A stretch of 64,000 nt of DNA from Erodium maritimum (Eukaryota > Streptophyta > Magnoliopsida > Geraniales > Geraniaceae), in assembly GCA_963921825.1 (NCBI GenBank), contig OY997593.1, positions 60,434,039 through 60,498,038 of the forward strand. Reading direction: 5' to 3'. Below the pieces are notes generated by a model. It was not told where the DNA came from and made no database searches. It was given only the letters and a program-made list of their open reading frames with translations. The position numbers and the translations under genes were made by a program. Shown in pieces: positions 1-11,580 of this stretch. Every line of letters begins with the position of its first letter. The stretch's first letter is position 1.

Positions 1-130
1 AGAGGAAGTGGAACAGATTGGGGTTCTGGAGACAGCAAAAACCCTAGATTACAGAGCCACGAAGGAGACGAGAGGAGGAGGAGAAGAAGCTGAGAGAGGA
101 GGTGGTTCGTTGAAGAGGTGTCTTTGTGAC
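1..130 (-). other. possible 5' leader of a gene running off the left edge
   Basis: Read on the minus strand this is a pyrimidine-rich stretch (CTTCTTCTCC-type) containing CTAGGGTTTTTGC around 38-49. It resembles the 5' untranslated leader of a plant housekeeping gene. No start codon or coding exon is visible before the edge, so the assignment is weak. Confidence 0.15.
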
Positions 131-1573
131 AAAAAAAAAAACAAATAGAGGTTTTTATTTCATTAAATTTAATATATACGCCTACGCGACTGTATTGTAC
201 TGTGCAGCTCCATGTACGTCTACGCTTGTAGTTTGTTTCGCGGTTTTATCTCCGTATTTCTACGATTAGGTGCCTCTCTGCTGTGCCTCGAGTGATGCGC
301 TTTCTTCTGTTGTACTTTTCTGACGAGACTACCCCTCCTAAACTGTTGAACAGTTGAAGAGCGCTGATGGTTTTGTGGTACATCACCTCGTGATGGATAA
401 GCCACGTGTTCCGGTGAGGTGGAGGGTTCGGATCCGTAGATTTGGTATCCCTGTGTCGACCCCACTTGAACCGTCAATTAACGGCTGGATCATAACCATT
501 CCACGCGGCGCAGGCATGGGACGTCGACGTGGGATCAACAATGAATTGGAGAGCCTAATTTCTATTTTTTTTTTCTTGCTTTCTTTTTCGAACTTTTTTA
601 CTTATGATATTATAATTATAATTAATCATTTTTTTAGCGAAAGGAACAGTTTCATTTAATAATTCAAACTACATAAATGTGCATCGAGGAACAAACTCTT
701 CGGTCACGGAGATAGGATCAGATTGAATGAACAGAGGTTTTCTGACCTTTTTAGTTCCATAACCGCCACCGACGGTGTTTTGATGCCTCACGGGCAGTAA
801 AAGAAGACAAATGGAGAGACTAGAAGACGGGAGATCTCGATGGACCTCAACAGTAAAAGTGATGGGGGGAGACAAAACATCGTTTTGGTCAAGCCAGGCT
901 CTGATGCTCCCCTCCCTGGAGAAGTCCTTGAGGCTTTGATCGATAGACATTAATCCTGCAAAGACAATCTCAAACAAAATAAACAAAACCCTTTCGACTA
1001 GCCAGAGCCATAATCGTGAAAGGGGACGAGGCGGTTGCGGCGGTGGAGGTCAGGGAGGAGGACATGTCGGCTGCGACAGAGCCGTCTGCTGCAACTTCAG
1101 GGACGCCTCTAGGGACGACGACTGCATTAAAGACGGCGGCGGCATCGGAGGCGGCGACATCAGCAGGGGCGGCAACGGCAGCATCAGGGACGACGGTTGT
1201 AGAGACGGTAACCCATGGGGCAGAGGAGAGACCGAAACCGATCGGGAGATGCTCCGTTGGTGGAGGGAGGCAGCCAACGTCGCAGTGGCTAGGGATGGGT
1301 TGAAAGAAGCCCTAGTAGAGAAAAACTTCGCAGGCTCCAAGGGGAGAGGGCGAATGGGAGATTGGGAAGAAGAGAGAAGAAAAATCATGACATAAGTTAT
1401 GACAATTGCCATAACCATAGCCATGGAGGTGTAGACGACGGAGGACTCTTACAACCCTAGCGGAGAGAGAGCAGTTGTTTTGGAAGTTTTTGGTTTTCTT
1501 ATATATAATTAATCATTTGATGTGATCGGTCTATTAAAATTTGAACAAATACAAACAGTTACATAGCTTTTTA
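131..1573. other. intergenic, no recognised gene; includes a GC-rich glycine-rich open frame
   Basis: No recognisable gene. Between about 1012 and 1392 the plus strand has a long frame without stops. It is glycine/arginine/aspartate-rich at its start and ends in a more normal-looking stretch (WWREAANVAVARDG), stopping at TAA. It has no convincing ATG and I do not recognise it. An opposite-strand frame at 669-953 is preceded by a good-looking acceptor (TTTGCAG), but its product is also unknown. Either could be an exon of a decayed gene. Confidence 0.2.
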
Positions 1574-1582
1574 TTTATATAA

Positions 1583-2008
1583 AGATACATTATAAATACC
1601 TACTCAAACTTTTAATCTTTAATTGATATTCACTCTAAAGTTTTCTTTAACTGATACCTACTCAGATGTTTAGTTATATAACAAATAGTTCAAGTCGTCA
1701 GCTAAAATAATGAAAATGCCCATAGTGATTTTTTAAATCATTTTTTAAAAATAAAACTGAAGTGATTTTTTAAATAAAATTGAAGTGATTTAATAAGTAA
1801 ATATATATATATATAACAAAAGTGATTTGTTAAATCATTTTTAAAAATATTTATTGAAGTATAGTTGAGGGTATTTTCGTCATTTTAGCTTACGACTTGG
1901 GCTATTTGTTATATAAATAAACATTTGAGTATGTATTAGTTAAAAAAAACTTTAGGGTATGTATCAGTTAAACGCTATAAGTTTGGGGTAGGTATTTGTA
2001 ATTTACCC
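1583..2008. mobile_element. Mutator-type MITE, copy 1 (426 bp)
   Basis: The ends are imperfect terminal inverted repeats of more than 100 bp. The right end reads inward GGGTAAATTACAAATACC; the left end AGATACATTATAAATACC is decayed. It is flanked on both sides by the 9-bp duplication TTTATATAA (1574-1582 and 2009-2017). Arm motifs such as ACTGATACCTACTCAGATG recur in both orientations. It has no coding capacity. It belongs to the same family as the copy at 55042-55468, with almost the same length. The 9-bp duplication and long inverted repeats point to mobilisation by a Mutator-like transposase. Confidence 0.85.
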
Positions 2009-2117
2009 TTTATATAAACGCAAAAGAGACATCACCGATTAATTTCTCTCGGCTAGTCTATGATGTCCATCTTTTCTACGACTTCGCGTGGTCGTAAGAC
2101 CTTCTATAGTAAGAATA

Positions 2118-2280
2118 AGGGTCTAAAAATATTTAATTTTTATTTTATTGTCTTAACTATTTTTCAAAACACCTCACTATCTTAAAATATATTTTTTCAC
2201 TTTCATATCCGCCGTAAAATTTTCATTTATTTTTGGACGAAAAATGATCATGTGACCCTACTTTTTAAAAAAATTACTTA
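2118..2280. repeat. fragment resembling a Mutator-like terminal repeat
   Basis: The order of phrases (CTTAACTATTTTTC, a short run, CACTTTCATATCCGCCGT, then TTTTTGGACGAAAAATG) parallels the terminal repeats of the elements at 18578 and 62578, but it is diverged and no opposite end was found. Probably a truncated, old copy. Confidence 0.35.
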
Positions 2281-2556
2281 AACTACCTTTTACCTCCCTC
2301 TCTTACCCACTTCATTTTCGGTTCGGTTAATACGGGCCAATCCTCAAGATCCCTACGGGAGGTATCCTTCTCCTGGAGTAAATGAAACTCCCGCATAAGG
2401 GATTTATTGGCCAATACCTGCGCCGAACGCTCCTTCTCAATGACCCTCAAGCTATCAGGCAATGCGATATGGGTAGCACTATCAACCGTCTCTTTGCCCT
2501 TCCCCTTTCTAGCTTCTACGACATTTTGATCCAGAGGGTGGCGTCCGTGGACTAGT

Positions 2557-5166
2557 TGTAAGACCTGCTTCCGGTCGAACCGGTGACTTCGAAAGTCACT
2601 CGGGACTTTTCCGGAAACCAAACGAAGTAGCAACTATCACGGTTGGCTTCAGGGGAAAAAACCCTTTCGTTTGAGTATAATATTGGATAAAGTCAATTTT
2701 GGTCAAAACGAGACTTTATATCGACTAAAACTCACATTTTAAAAGTGCTGGATTTTATTTTGGAAATTTAAATGACCTAGGGGAGGACACATGTCTATTT
2801 GTGGTTGAAGGAGAGAAAAAGGATAGTCATTGTCCCTTTTACCCTCCCAAAGGCTTCTACATGAGTTTCTAACTCAAGGGCCTTTAGTCATTTACTACTT
2901 CTAGGTATTATATTGGATTGGAGAAGCCAAAATCTTTTCATTTTGCTTGTGGTAGCCGAAAATTGGAGAGGAAGAGAGGAAGAGGAGCTCTCATGGAAGC
3001 TTGAAGGAGAATCAAAGAAGAAGGAACCATTTGGAGTCATCCTCTAGCCTTCCACCCTCAAAAACACTAGCATCCTCTTCATCTTCACATTCTAGAGGTA
3101 ATGGAACTCTCTGCTCATCTTTTCTCTTCATCTATTTCCTTGGGTTTTGGGTGAGAAATGGCTAGATGATGTTGGGTTGAGTAGAAATGATGGGAGATGG
3201 TGTTGATGAAGGTTGATGGAGAGCTTGGTGAAGTTTTTGTGGAGAAATCAATGGTGGTTGGAGATTTTGAAGTGGGTTTGATTTGATGAATCATTGGAAA
3301 ACTTGTTTGTGTATTGATTCCTACCATGGGTAGAGGAGTATTGATGGATTTGGACTGTTTTGGGGGTTGGATTGGGGAAATTTTTGGGTTTGAAGGTGGA
3401 TTTTCGGGGTTTTGGAGCTGGAGGTTGAAGAAGGGCGAATCTGTCCTAGTGCGTCACGGATCCGTGACGGATCCCGTGACGGGCGACGTCACGGCTCCGT
3501 GAGGGAGACCGTGACGGCACTCGTCACGGCTCCGTGACGGTGACCGTGAGGGTTGCCATCACGGATCCGTGACCAGATCCGTGACCCACCAGAGTGAGGG
3601 TTTCTTGGGGGTTTTTCGAAGTGTTTACACCTTGGTTTTGAGCTGAACTTTGGAAGGGTTTTGGGGGTCTTTCTTGCTGTTTAAGTGGAGCATAATTAGT
3701 GTTTCTTTGTGTCCAAGACCTTGGGGATCGAGCTAGAGGAGCAAGGATCACACCGAGGCCCGAAGGAAGAGCGAGGTGGTGATCACCGGACGTCACCAAA
3801 GCGTTGAAGAGGAGGACCTTGAGGTAGGGAAAGCCTTAACCTCTCGTTTATGGTGCCTATTATGCATGCTAAGTAATAAAATTGGAAAAGGTCCTAGACA
3901 TGCATATAGGATGCGAATAACTAGCTTTATCGTCTTTCAATTGCTAATAACCGGAGAGTCTAGTGGTGACCGATTATGATGTCAATCACTAGTGTAATTC
4001 GCTTTCAATACTTGGGATATGATTGTCTGGTAGAGGAGCCTTGGCAAAGCCCTCGGATTAGTTGTGTGATAGGATCACATGCTTGGTTGTTGATTGCTTA
4101 GTGGATAGGCTAAAGAGTCTAATGAAACTAGCGAAATTGCATGCTTGAATGCTACTTTGAAGGCTTTATGTTTTAGTTGATCATACTCGTATTTGCTCGT
4201 TGATTGTATTCGAATGATTACTTGATTTACTTGATTGGTTGTTGGGAGTATCGAGTATGACTGGCTGTGCCGAGCGGTGCAATCAGGTGATCGATGCCCC
4301 GGTGGTTCGAAACTGGTAAGTGAACGGTAAGTTGGGATTGTGTATTTGGTGTGCTATGGTTGCGTGATTCGTGTACTATGTGTTGTGGTGAATTGGTGAT
4401 GGTTGAGCTGTGTGTGGATTTGGATTGGTGATGGTTGAGCCGTGTGTGGACTTGGGTTGGTGGTTATTGAGCTTGTATTACTTCGAATTTCTGTTGAGTG
4501 CATTATTCAATTATTAACTGCTTATTATTAAATTGCCCACGTGTGCGCTCTCTATGGGAGTATGGCCCTGGATTCCCGATGATCTAAAATCCCTTGGAGA
4601 CGTTTCTGAGACTTCCGACGATATGTGCCCTGAAGGGTGTTTCCGATAGTCTCAATGATATGCGTCTCCTCCGGATTGGAGGGAAAATTCAAGAGGACAC
4701 GTAAGACGTGGATCGGATGGTGGTGACCTCATGTACCACGGCATTGTTTGGTTTATCTATTGTCTCCAATTGTTAAGAACTTCTTGTTAACTTTATTAAT
4801 GAATTTATTTGTGATGTTATGGACTACCTTGTGGAATGTTCTGTGAATTGTGGATCTTGTGGCATTACCGTCGATTCTTTGGAGTTTAAGGTTCACTATG
4901 TTATGTGTTTTCCCTACTGAGCGTGAGCTCACCCCTATGTTTCACTTGTTAGAGGCTTCGGACTTTACTTTTTATGTTTTGAACCAAACTGTGGAGATTA
5001 TTATTATTACACCCCTTGAGGGTTATTTCATGATTGAACTACGTTTTGTTGGATTATAGTTGTTTATTGGAATTTTCCGGAATTGGTTTTAAAGTGTTAT
5101 CTCCTTTACTCACTTTTTACTAGTCATGCCTCGAGTCCGGGCAAGAACCGGATTTGGGGCGTGACA
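2557..5166 (+). mobile_element. solo LTR of a Tekay/Del-type Ty3-gypsy retrotransposon
   Basis: The unit begins TGTAAGACCTGC and ends GGATTTGGGGCGTGACA. It is flanked by a perfect 5-bp target duplication CTAGT (2552-2556 and 5167-5171). Its ends and internal blocks match the LTRs of the gag-pol-bearing element at 33964-42499 (opposite strand), so the family assignment is by linkage to those genes. No internal domain is present, so this is a solo LTR left by LTR-LTR recombination. It contains a palindrome cluster at 3453-3594 and the block TACTGAGCGTGAGCTCACCCC near 4916. Length is 2610 bp. Confidence 0.9.
3453..3594. repeat. array of GTCACGG/CCGTGAC palindromes in the LTR
   Basis: A perfect 16-bp palindrome, GTCACGGATCCGTGAC (3453-3468), is followed by several imperfect copies spaced by short GC-rich linkers. 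Each copy carries TGACG, the core of as-1/TGA-type bZIP sites. Equivalent clusters lie in the LTR copies at about 35478-35636 and 52149-52273. Function is unknown: it could be a regulatory array or simply a structure-prone repeat. Confidence 0.7.
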
Positions 5167-5368
5167 CTAGTCATGGCTGTGAACCATTGGCATCTTCAGC
5201 AGCGGCAGCGAGCATGTTCATTTGAGACATTGGAACGCTTAGGCCGAGAGTTAGGGGTGTGCGTCGATCCTCGGTCCCGATGAAATCACTGTTTGTCGTC
5301 GAGAACTCGTTCTCATAACGATTTTCCCAACATGGTTGTGTCGCACAAGCTACCACAAGTGCTTCCAA

Positions 5369-7929
5369 ACAAACACGTGCCCATATCTCTCCAAGTAGTC
5401 CCTCTCCGCATCCTCTGTGACCTGGTCATCGGGCTACCGGATTGGTAGATGTGTTTGAATTTTGACCAACAACCTTAGAACTTCTTAACATTTCGGTTAG
5501 TTATGCTCCGATGCAGCTTGCATTTCTTCATCGACCGATCCGATCGATGTTTTTGAACCGTCGCTTAGACAAACTTATAGTGGATGGCGTCCCAAAATGT
5601 ACCCATCGTCTAATCAGCCCCACGCTCCGAGTTCTCGGAGTTGTTCATCCATGCAGAGACCAAAGCCGTCTCCTCCACCCGAGTCCATTTTTGATATACA
5701 CGCCCAAGAGAAGGTTGGTCGACCTCGGTCTCCACTAGAAGAGGTGGTGGGACACGGATGCGGTACTTGGGTCTTGGACACTATACTATAGGGACTGTCA
5801 TCCCGGTATAGCTCGAGCCCGTCTTGGCTTCCCAAGTCGTTGGGACATCGTACGTCATCCCACTGAGGAATGAAGATGTTGAACCAATTTCTCGTTGTAT
5901 CGGTTCAACGCAAGGGTTGTCGAAAATGTATGTTGCTTCAGCAGCAACGAGACGTTTTCCTCCGGCTCCTGGGCACATTGCCTCTCCTCCTCATCATCAC
6001 AGTAATGCTGTGAATCGGGCACGTAGTCCCACTCCCGGCTCCCTCCACGTCGATAATTGTCCTAACAATCCTCGGCATAACTTTGTAGTGGCGAATCGTC
6101 ATCGAAGAAGTTGAAACCCGGCGGGTATTTCCGTGTCTGGAACCGGCCATATTCCCAGGTGGTAACATATGTGACAGAGTTGATTGGGGAGAAACGTCGA
6201 CGATGAATGACCTCAGAGAAACGTTGAAGTAGCAAAAAAAAGTGGAGAAACGGCGATGCCTTCTGACCGTTGGAGAAACACATGCACTGGAAAAATAGGT
6301 CAGAGAAACGACGGGTTGAATGATATTGGTTGGGTAAATTGTTGATGACTTGAGGACTAAGCTTGGAGAAACGCCGATACTGGTCTAGTTGTAGATGATT
6401 TGTGAAGAAGAAGCTTCGGTTGTTCGATATTTAAAGTCGATATTAAATTTTGGTTACTATTTCGTTGCCACGCGTTAGATGGTGATTCGTTGGGCCCGAA
6501 ATTGTCAAATGGACCAATGTTAGAGTCAGTAGATTCATTGACGTCGAATACGCAGTTTCGAATATTCGACGTTGCGTTGACTATGTAACACAGACTGGAC
6601 GATAGAAATCTACAAGTCGTATGATTCGACGACACTTTCAGACGTAGAATCGACACTATTGTGGAAGGTATAAGGTGTCGTGTTCTTCCGTAAAACCTTC
6701 GTATGGGCTTTTATACATTTTGCCTTTCCTCATTAGCCTTATTTGTTGCTCTTTTCATCCGTTCGGTTAAATCTGCTCACTACGGCGGGACAAGAAAGAC
6801 CGGAGCGGTATACTTAACAGTAGTTAAGAAATCGACTACTTACGACGATTGTGGAATGCCACGTAAAGGTGGAACCAAGAATATTTTTTTAGCACTGTGG
6901 AACTTTTATTGATACTAAATAGCAAAATTATAAGCAAACGAACATTGATATAGGTAAGAAAAGACAGAATAATGATAAGGGTGAGATTCTCTTCTAACTC
7001 GTAGGTATTGAATGCTCAACCCTATAACAAAATACTTGGCTGTACCAGGGGTAAAAATTGGGAAACGATCTTCTACTGATGGGTTAATATTGGGAAGAGA
7101 CAACACATTTCTTGACTCGACCTGATATTTGTGCAGATAATATAAGGGAAGTGGTAGGTGACAGGCAATCAGGGGGAACTCCAAGAAATGTGGGGATCAA
7201 GGTGTCGGGTTTGCACCGACCATGGTAGGGCAGAGTGTGAGTCCCCCCCACACACCCCGTTGCATAAAGGGTCACTCATTTTCCTTGGCGAGGCTGCTTG
7301 GCAGACTTCTCCTCTTCATGCTCCATGGCAGATTGTTCCTTGGCTGGTGTGTGCTCATCCAGACTCCTCTTCTTCGGGACTACAACGTGGCTAGCAGGCT
7401 CTCATCCCGAAGACTAAGTTTTGTAGCCCATTTTCGTGTTTAACGGGTAGTCGGGGATTTAGTAGAGGGTAGGGAGGCATTTGCCTCCTTCTTTCTAAAT
7501 ATGATCATTTCCTACTTTGGCACGAGATGGGGTGTTGTTCCTACCCTACCTCATCCCACTTCAAGAACGTTAAGTTGGGGCGGGTAAGGAGAGCAGGGCA
7601 CGACCATCCTACTTTATGTGTGTATCGGGGTCTTTGGAGAGAAGTGTCGTATCGGTACTAGGCCTGACAGAGCTAAGGGAGCAAAACCCGGAGGTATATT
7701 TGGCTGCGGGGCAATGAGGGCCAACGGGTTAGTGATATTTCTCACCACTGGTCCCAATTGAGGCTTGTGTCTGGTCAGAAGGGCTCCGACTAGTCCCTCC
7801 TAATCCTTGCCTTGATATGGAGGATTTTTGGGGCCATGAGGGAAAAGGTCAAACCGAGATGGGCCCGATGGTTGGTGTGGGTCCCTACGCCTATATTCAG
7901 TCTCCTGATGGCCTATACAATCATAATTA
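5369..7929. other. unassigned region, probably decayed transposable sequence
   Basis: Many short open frames occur on both strands, none with a recognisable domain. From about 7440 to 7929 the minus strand continues the proline-rich tail expected downstream of the LINE ORF1 domain at 7930-8575, but with frequent stops. Nothing else is supported. Confidence 0.3.
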
Positions 7930-8575
7930 GAAGGCGAGCATACTGAAGCCGAACTAGGGTTGCTTTCTCTTAACCTGGTATGGTTATACGTGCCTTTCAA
8001 CGAAGAGGTGTGACCATGTCTTTCCAAAACCAAACTCGAAGACTGACACCTCAACCCTTGCTCGCCTTATCCGTCCAAAAATCCAGACAGTCACCCAATG
8101 ATTCCCTTAGTTGCTAGCCTTTTTCTTACGTAATGCCGTCCCACGGTAGGTCGGAGACTAGAGCCTAAAATTGAAGAAATGAGAATGGTAGGGTAGCTGG
8201 GTTGATCCATGGCTTGATGTCCTCTAGAATGAGCGGTGTGTGCTTGAACGACCAGGGTTCTTCGTGCCTGATCCTATCCTTCTCAACTGGGGACGTGAAG
8301 TAGAAGCCCAAAATGCCCTACCCAAGGTCCTTGATGACCAAGTCGTCATGGTGTCAGATCCTAGTCCTGACCCCTTCCACGATCTCCTGATCATAGGAGT
8401 GTGTGGTAAATAACCAACCGGTCAAGTCAAATTTCGTGCGTGCGCGAATATGCTCGTCCTCGGGGTTCGTCGGAATGTCGATATTGACTTCTTCTTCCTC
8501 CTCCTCCTCCATTTGGAGGTTGTCAAAGCTATGTTGGAGTGCCAAAAGTGCTTCCATTGGCGAGCGGTCCAGCAC
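7930..8575 (-). pseudogene. dead LINE ORF1 with DUF4283-type domain
   Basis: ORF1 of plant L1-type LINEs encodes an RNA-binding/gag-like protein with a DUF4283 domain. The minus-strand frame starts at a Met near 8575, with an amphipathic helix and an acidic run of glutamates. After a frameshift around 8350 it continues VIKDLG...GFYFTSPVEKDRI...EEPWSFKHTPLIL, then SDLPWDGIT and EKG..LRESLGD. That order is typical of DUF4283 (IKDLG, F.F....D..R....GPW.F....L.L, and the LP motif). Several in-frame stops and at least one frameshift make it a pseudogene. The remaining LINE ORF2 is not seen nearby. Family identification is from motif memory. Confidence 0.7.
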
Positions 8576-8789
8576 GTTAAAGTTTGTTGCATAGTGAGGT
8601 TGTCATCCTTCAAGGGTTCCCCATGCTACTCTCGATTTTTAGGTCCAGATGTCCTCTTCTGAAAAATCCTATAGGGCATGAACGCATCATGAATGAAATT
8701 ATCTTTATTGATCTCCTCGTCAACAAGCCTCTACTCATGCATCACCCAACTAGAAATCTAACCTTTAAGAGCTTGACCCATATGAAAAA

Positions 8790-9375
8790 CTAGTCTTTTT
8801 CATCCTAACAATCCTAAGTTCTACAAAAGCATGAAAAGCAACAGGGTATACAATCGATTGTCTGCTCATAAATCTTCCATGTCGATGAGAATACTCTATA
8901 GTAACTACGTTGTATAACTCTTCTTCTTTAACACCTATCATTACGATTTCAGTAGTGTCACTCGATGTTTCGACTAATGACCATTCCTTTGGTCAAGAAT
9001 TTTGATAATTGTGTCCTCTATCACAAATGTCTTCTTCAAATGGGGTGTTATGAGTCATGCATAATAGAACTTGTTCAAACCTAGACCGACAACCATCACA
9101 TCATGAACAATTGCGTTTTAATTAATCAAGTCGCTTAGATGTCACACATACATTGAATAGACACATGTTTGTCCATTAGGCTTCACTTCATAATGCTTCA
9201 TTTCTTCCAAAATCTGAATGACTATATAAAAATACTTGGACTTTCCACGATTGGAGAGCACAAGGTTATACAAGCAACATTAGGCACCAAGCCTAGGGCC
9301 TTCATTTCATCCACGAAGAACAAAACATCCCACAAGTGAGCTTCTTCTATGCTCCTTAAGACCAGGAAATGAGAA
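8790..9375 (-). pseudogene. decayed pentatricopeptide-repeat (PPR) protein gene
   Basis: On the minus strand, reading from 9375 downward, the conceptual translation contains IEEAHLWDVLFFVDEMKALG, then LVPNVAC, then after a 1-nt shift YNLVLSNRGKSKYF, ILEEMKHYEVKPNGQT, IVHDVMVVGLGLNKFYYA, KEWSLVETSSDTTEIV, KEEELYNVVTIEYSHR and QSIVYPVAFHAFVELR. The 'EEM....VKPNGQT' and 'M...GL..NKF.YA' spacing is the 35-residue PPR helix-pair pattern. From memory, the string resembles the conserved plant organellar PPR protein of the Arabidopsis At4g35850 type. There are stops (including TAA and TGA), two or more frameshifts, and the rest of the gene is missing. No introns are apparent across the matched stretch, so it may be a retrocopy, but an intronless parent would look the same. 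Confidence 0.65.
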
Positions 9376-9599
9376 GTCTACCAAAATGGCTACGATGAAT
9401 ACTGATGAGAATGACATAAAACTGAGTCATTTTATGTATAAAATGATAACTTATTAATTACGAAGAGTTGCAAAGTTTAATAAACGTGGAACAAATCCCT
9501 AACTTTCATATAGATTTCAAACATAAATGTAAAGTTTGATCCAACATATCAAGGTGTCCAATCGCTATGTATATAAATAATGAATTGTTTGATCTAACA

Positions 9600-10300
9600 T
9601 ATAACAATCTTTATGACTTTAAATCCAGTCCAATAAGAGGGGGCAATAAATACTTTATTATCTCCGTTAATGATATCACAAAGTATTGTTATGTGTATTG
9701 CTAAAGAACAAAGAGAAAGCTTTAGATAAATTAATTATCTTTTAAGTGAGAACTAGAAAACCAACTTTATAAAAAGATCACAGTGGTTAAAAATGATAGT
9801 GGTGAAGAATATGTTGAACCGTTTGGTGAGTATTAGGTTGCCACTGAATATGTTTGGGAAATTGTCTTGTCAGTTTACTACTTTTTGAATAGGAAACCCT
9901 TTTGAAAATAGATAAGCTTCCACATGAGTTATGGAAAAGAATGAAACTTTTTTTACAACTACTTGAAATTGTGGGAGTGTCTTGCTAAGATACTGACTCC
10001 ATTATCAAAGAAGATTGCCCCCTAACGATTAACTGTATTTTTATAAGATATGTTCCACATGATAAATGTTTATAAGTTATTGGTGTATAAACTAAAAATC
10101 CATAAATATATATAAACATGGAATCAAGAACATTGATTTTTTTTAACATATATATTTATGTAAATGAAGTGAACGTGGTTTAGGATCCAAATAGTTTTTA
10201 GATGTAGTTGAGTAAAATAATGAAAACCACCAATAAAAATAAAGGTTGAAGAATTTCAACGGATGCTTGAACATGAAGTTGAAGTCGAGAATAAGAAGTA
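9600..10300 (+). pseudogene. dead Ty1/copia polyprotein fragment (integrase core)
   Basis: The plus strand reads, with frameshifts and stops, NLYDFKSSPIRGGNKYFIIS, then TKYCYVY, ALDKLIIF, VVKNDSGGEYVEPFGEY, LPHELWKRMKL and YLKLWECLAKIL. This order (GG.KYFI...D...Y.YVY, ..K.DSGGEY, LP.ELW, Y.K.WGC.AKV) is the central-to-C-terminal integrase of Ty1/copia pol. No LTRs were found around it. It is heavily mutated, hence older than the gypsy elements in this window. Confidence 0.7.
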
Positions 10301-11580
10301 GATATTAGTTTAAGTAAAAGGGCAAGGGTAGAAATTTCTTTTAGCCCAATCTTTATACGTGAGAAGGTAGAGGAAGAACCTCAAACTTACCATCAAGCTA
10401 TAAATTCAACATAAAACTCTTCTACGGAAAATATCACTCAACTATCTTTAATTATGTGTGAACTTTACATAACTACACTTAACTATCAAATTAGTAAGGG
10501 AGATACTTTAACTTTCGATTATTTTTACTTTACTTGGAAATATTAATTTTTCATCCCAAAAACATAAAAAGTCTAAAATACCATTCATTAACAGTAAAAT
10601 TTTCAAAACCTGCCATTAGTTCTTAAAAATAAAAAATGTGAAATGTTAGAATTGACCTTCACTAAAGAGATAACTCTCTGAGAAGGAGAGTACCAAAAAG
10701 GCAAGGACCTAAACAACGAATACAAGACGGGTTCCATTTATGAGAGTCCAAAAAAGGAATAACTCAAAAACCATAGACCAAACAGGGTCTGCACGAAACA
10801 AAATAATAAAACCAAACTAAACAAAAAACTAAAAGGAAACTGAGTTGCTTGGGACATGATCGGTCACAACCTTTCTTGTGAGCCCAACTTCACCATCTTG
10901 GCGACCCTTCCCCCAAAATTGAGCAATACTCAGTTGAATACCAGGAGTTTGTTTTAATTAATTAAATTAGTGAAACTGAAATTCAATTTCAATACTTAGT
11001 TTCATATTGATTTCAATTTTTATTCACGTATACATTTTTGAAGAATAAAGAGAAGTGAAGTAAAGTGTTTTATTCTCTTTATAATTTTATTGTAAATTTC
11101 TCTCTCCATTTCTAGTAGTTCTAGCGATAAACATGATAAATCATGTAAACTAGTCTTATGTGTATGTCTTTATAGTTTTTTGCACCTGAAATTTGAACCG
11201 ACGAATCAGTTGGATTCGTTTGGGACCAATTATTTGGTCTCATATATGAAACAACATAATTATAGTCGATTGGTTTCAACTGATTACCGAACGATTAATA
11301 AATTTATCCTATTTGTACGGCTTGTCCGATGTTGGATCCAGTGCGGGTTCAAATTTCCGAAAACAAATATTATCGGATTGATAATAAAAAGTAGGGTAAT
11401 GACCGGTTAACCGACTAATGCCCACCCGTAACTTACAAAAGTAATTTGTAATGATCTCTTCTTTTCAATTACCAGCCTCGTTCTTATTGGGCTTGGTCAT
11501 GATCCGAAAGTTAACAGCCAGCAATGGGTCGGGCTTGCTTCGTTAACCCAACCCATGCTGCTGAAGCCGCAACCACCTGT
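10301..11580. other. intergenic DNA upstream of HOS1, no gene seen
   Basis: AT-rich. At 10430-10640 phrases such as CATCCCAAAAACATAAAAAG, TCTAAAATACCATTCATTAA and TCAAAATTTTC-like strings loosely resemble the Mutator-like terminal repeats at 18578 and 62578, so an old fragment may be present. No open frame has a recognisable domain. Confidence 0.3.

Larger units (their letters stand above)
2283..5368 (-). pseudogene. unidentified minus-strand frame interrupted by a solo LTR
   Basis: The frame 5368-5172 ends at the LTR insertion site, and the frame 2556-2283 resumes on the other side. If the LTR and one copy of the CTAGT duplication are ignored, the two halves are in phase, but a TGA lies exactly at the join, so the pre-insertion sequence was not open either. 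The downstream half is charged and helical-looking (EARKGKGKETVD, LRVIEKERSAQVLANKS), ending at 2283. No family is recognised. It could be an old transposon protein or a chance open frame. Confidence 0.25.

Noticed and set aside
669-986. 105-aa minus-strand frame with a preceding acceptor-like site
   Set aside because: No motif or homolog is recognised, and no partner exon is found. Mentioned only within the unassigned region.
3421-3600. Possible CRISPR-like array of direct repeats
   Set aside because: The repeats are palindromic half-sites with irregular 5-20-bp linkers in a plant LTR, not equal repeat-spacer units, and there are no cas genes.
5511-6283. Multiple overlapping frames of 60-96 aa on both strands
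   Set aside because: No conserved motif and many phases open at once. Most likely chance frames in decayed repeat DNA.
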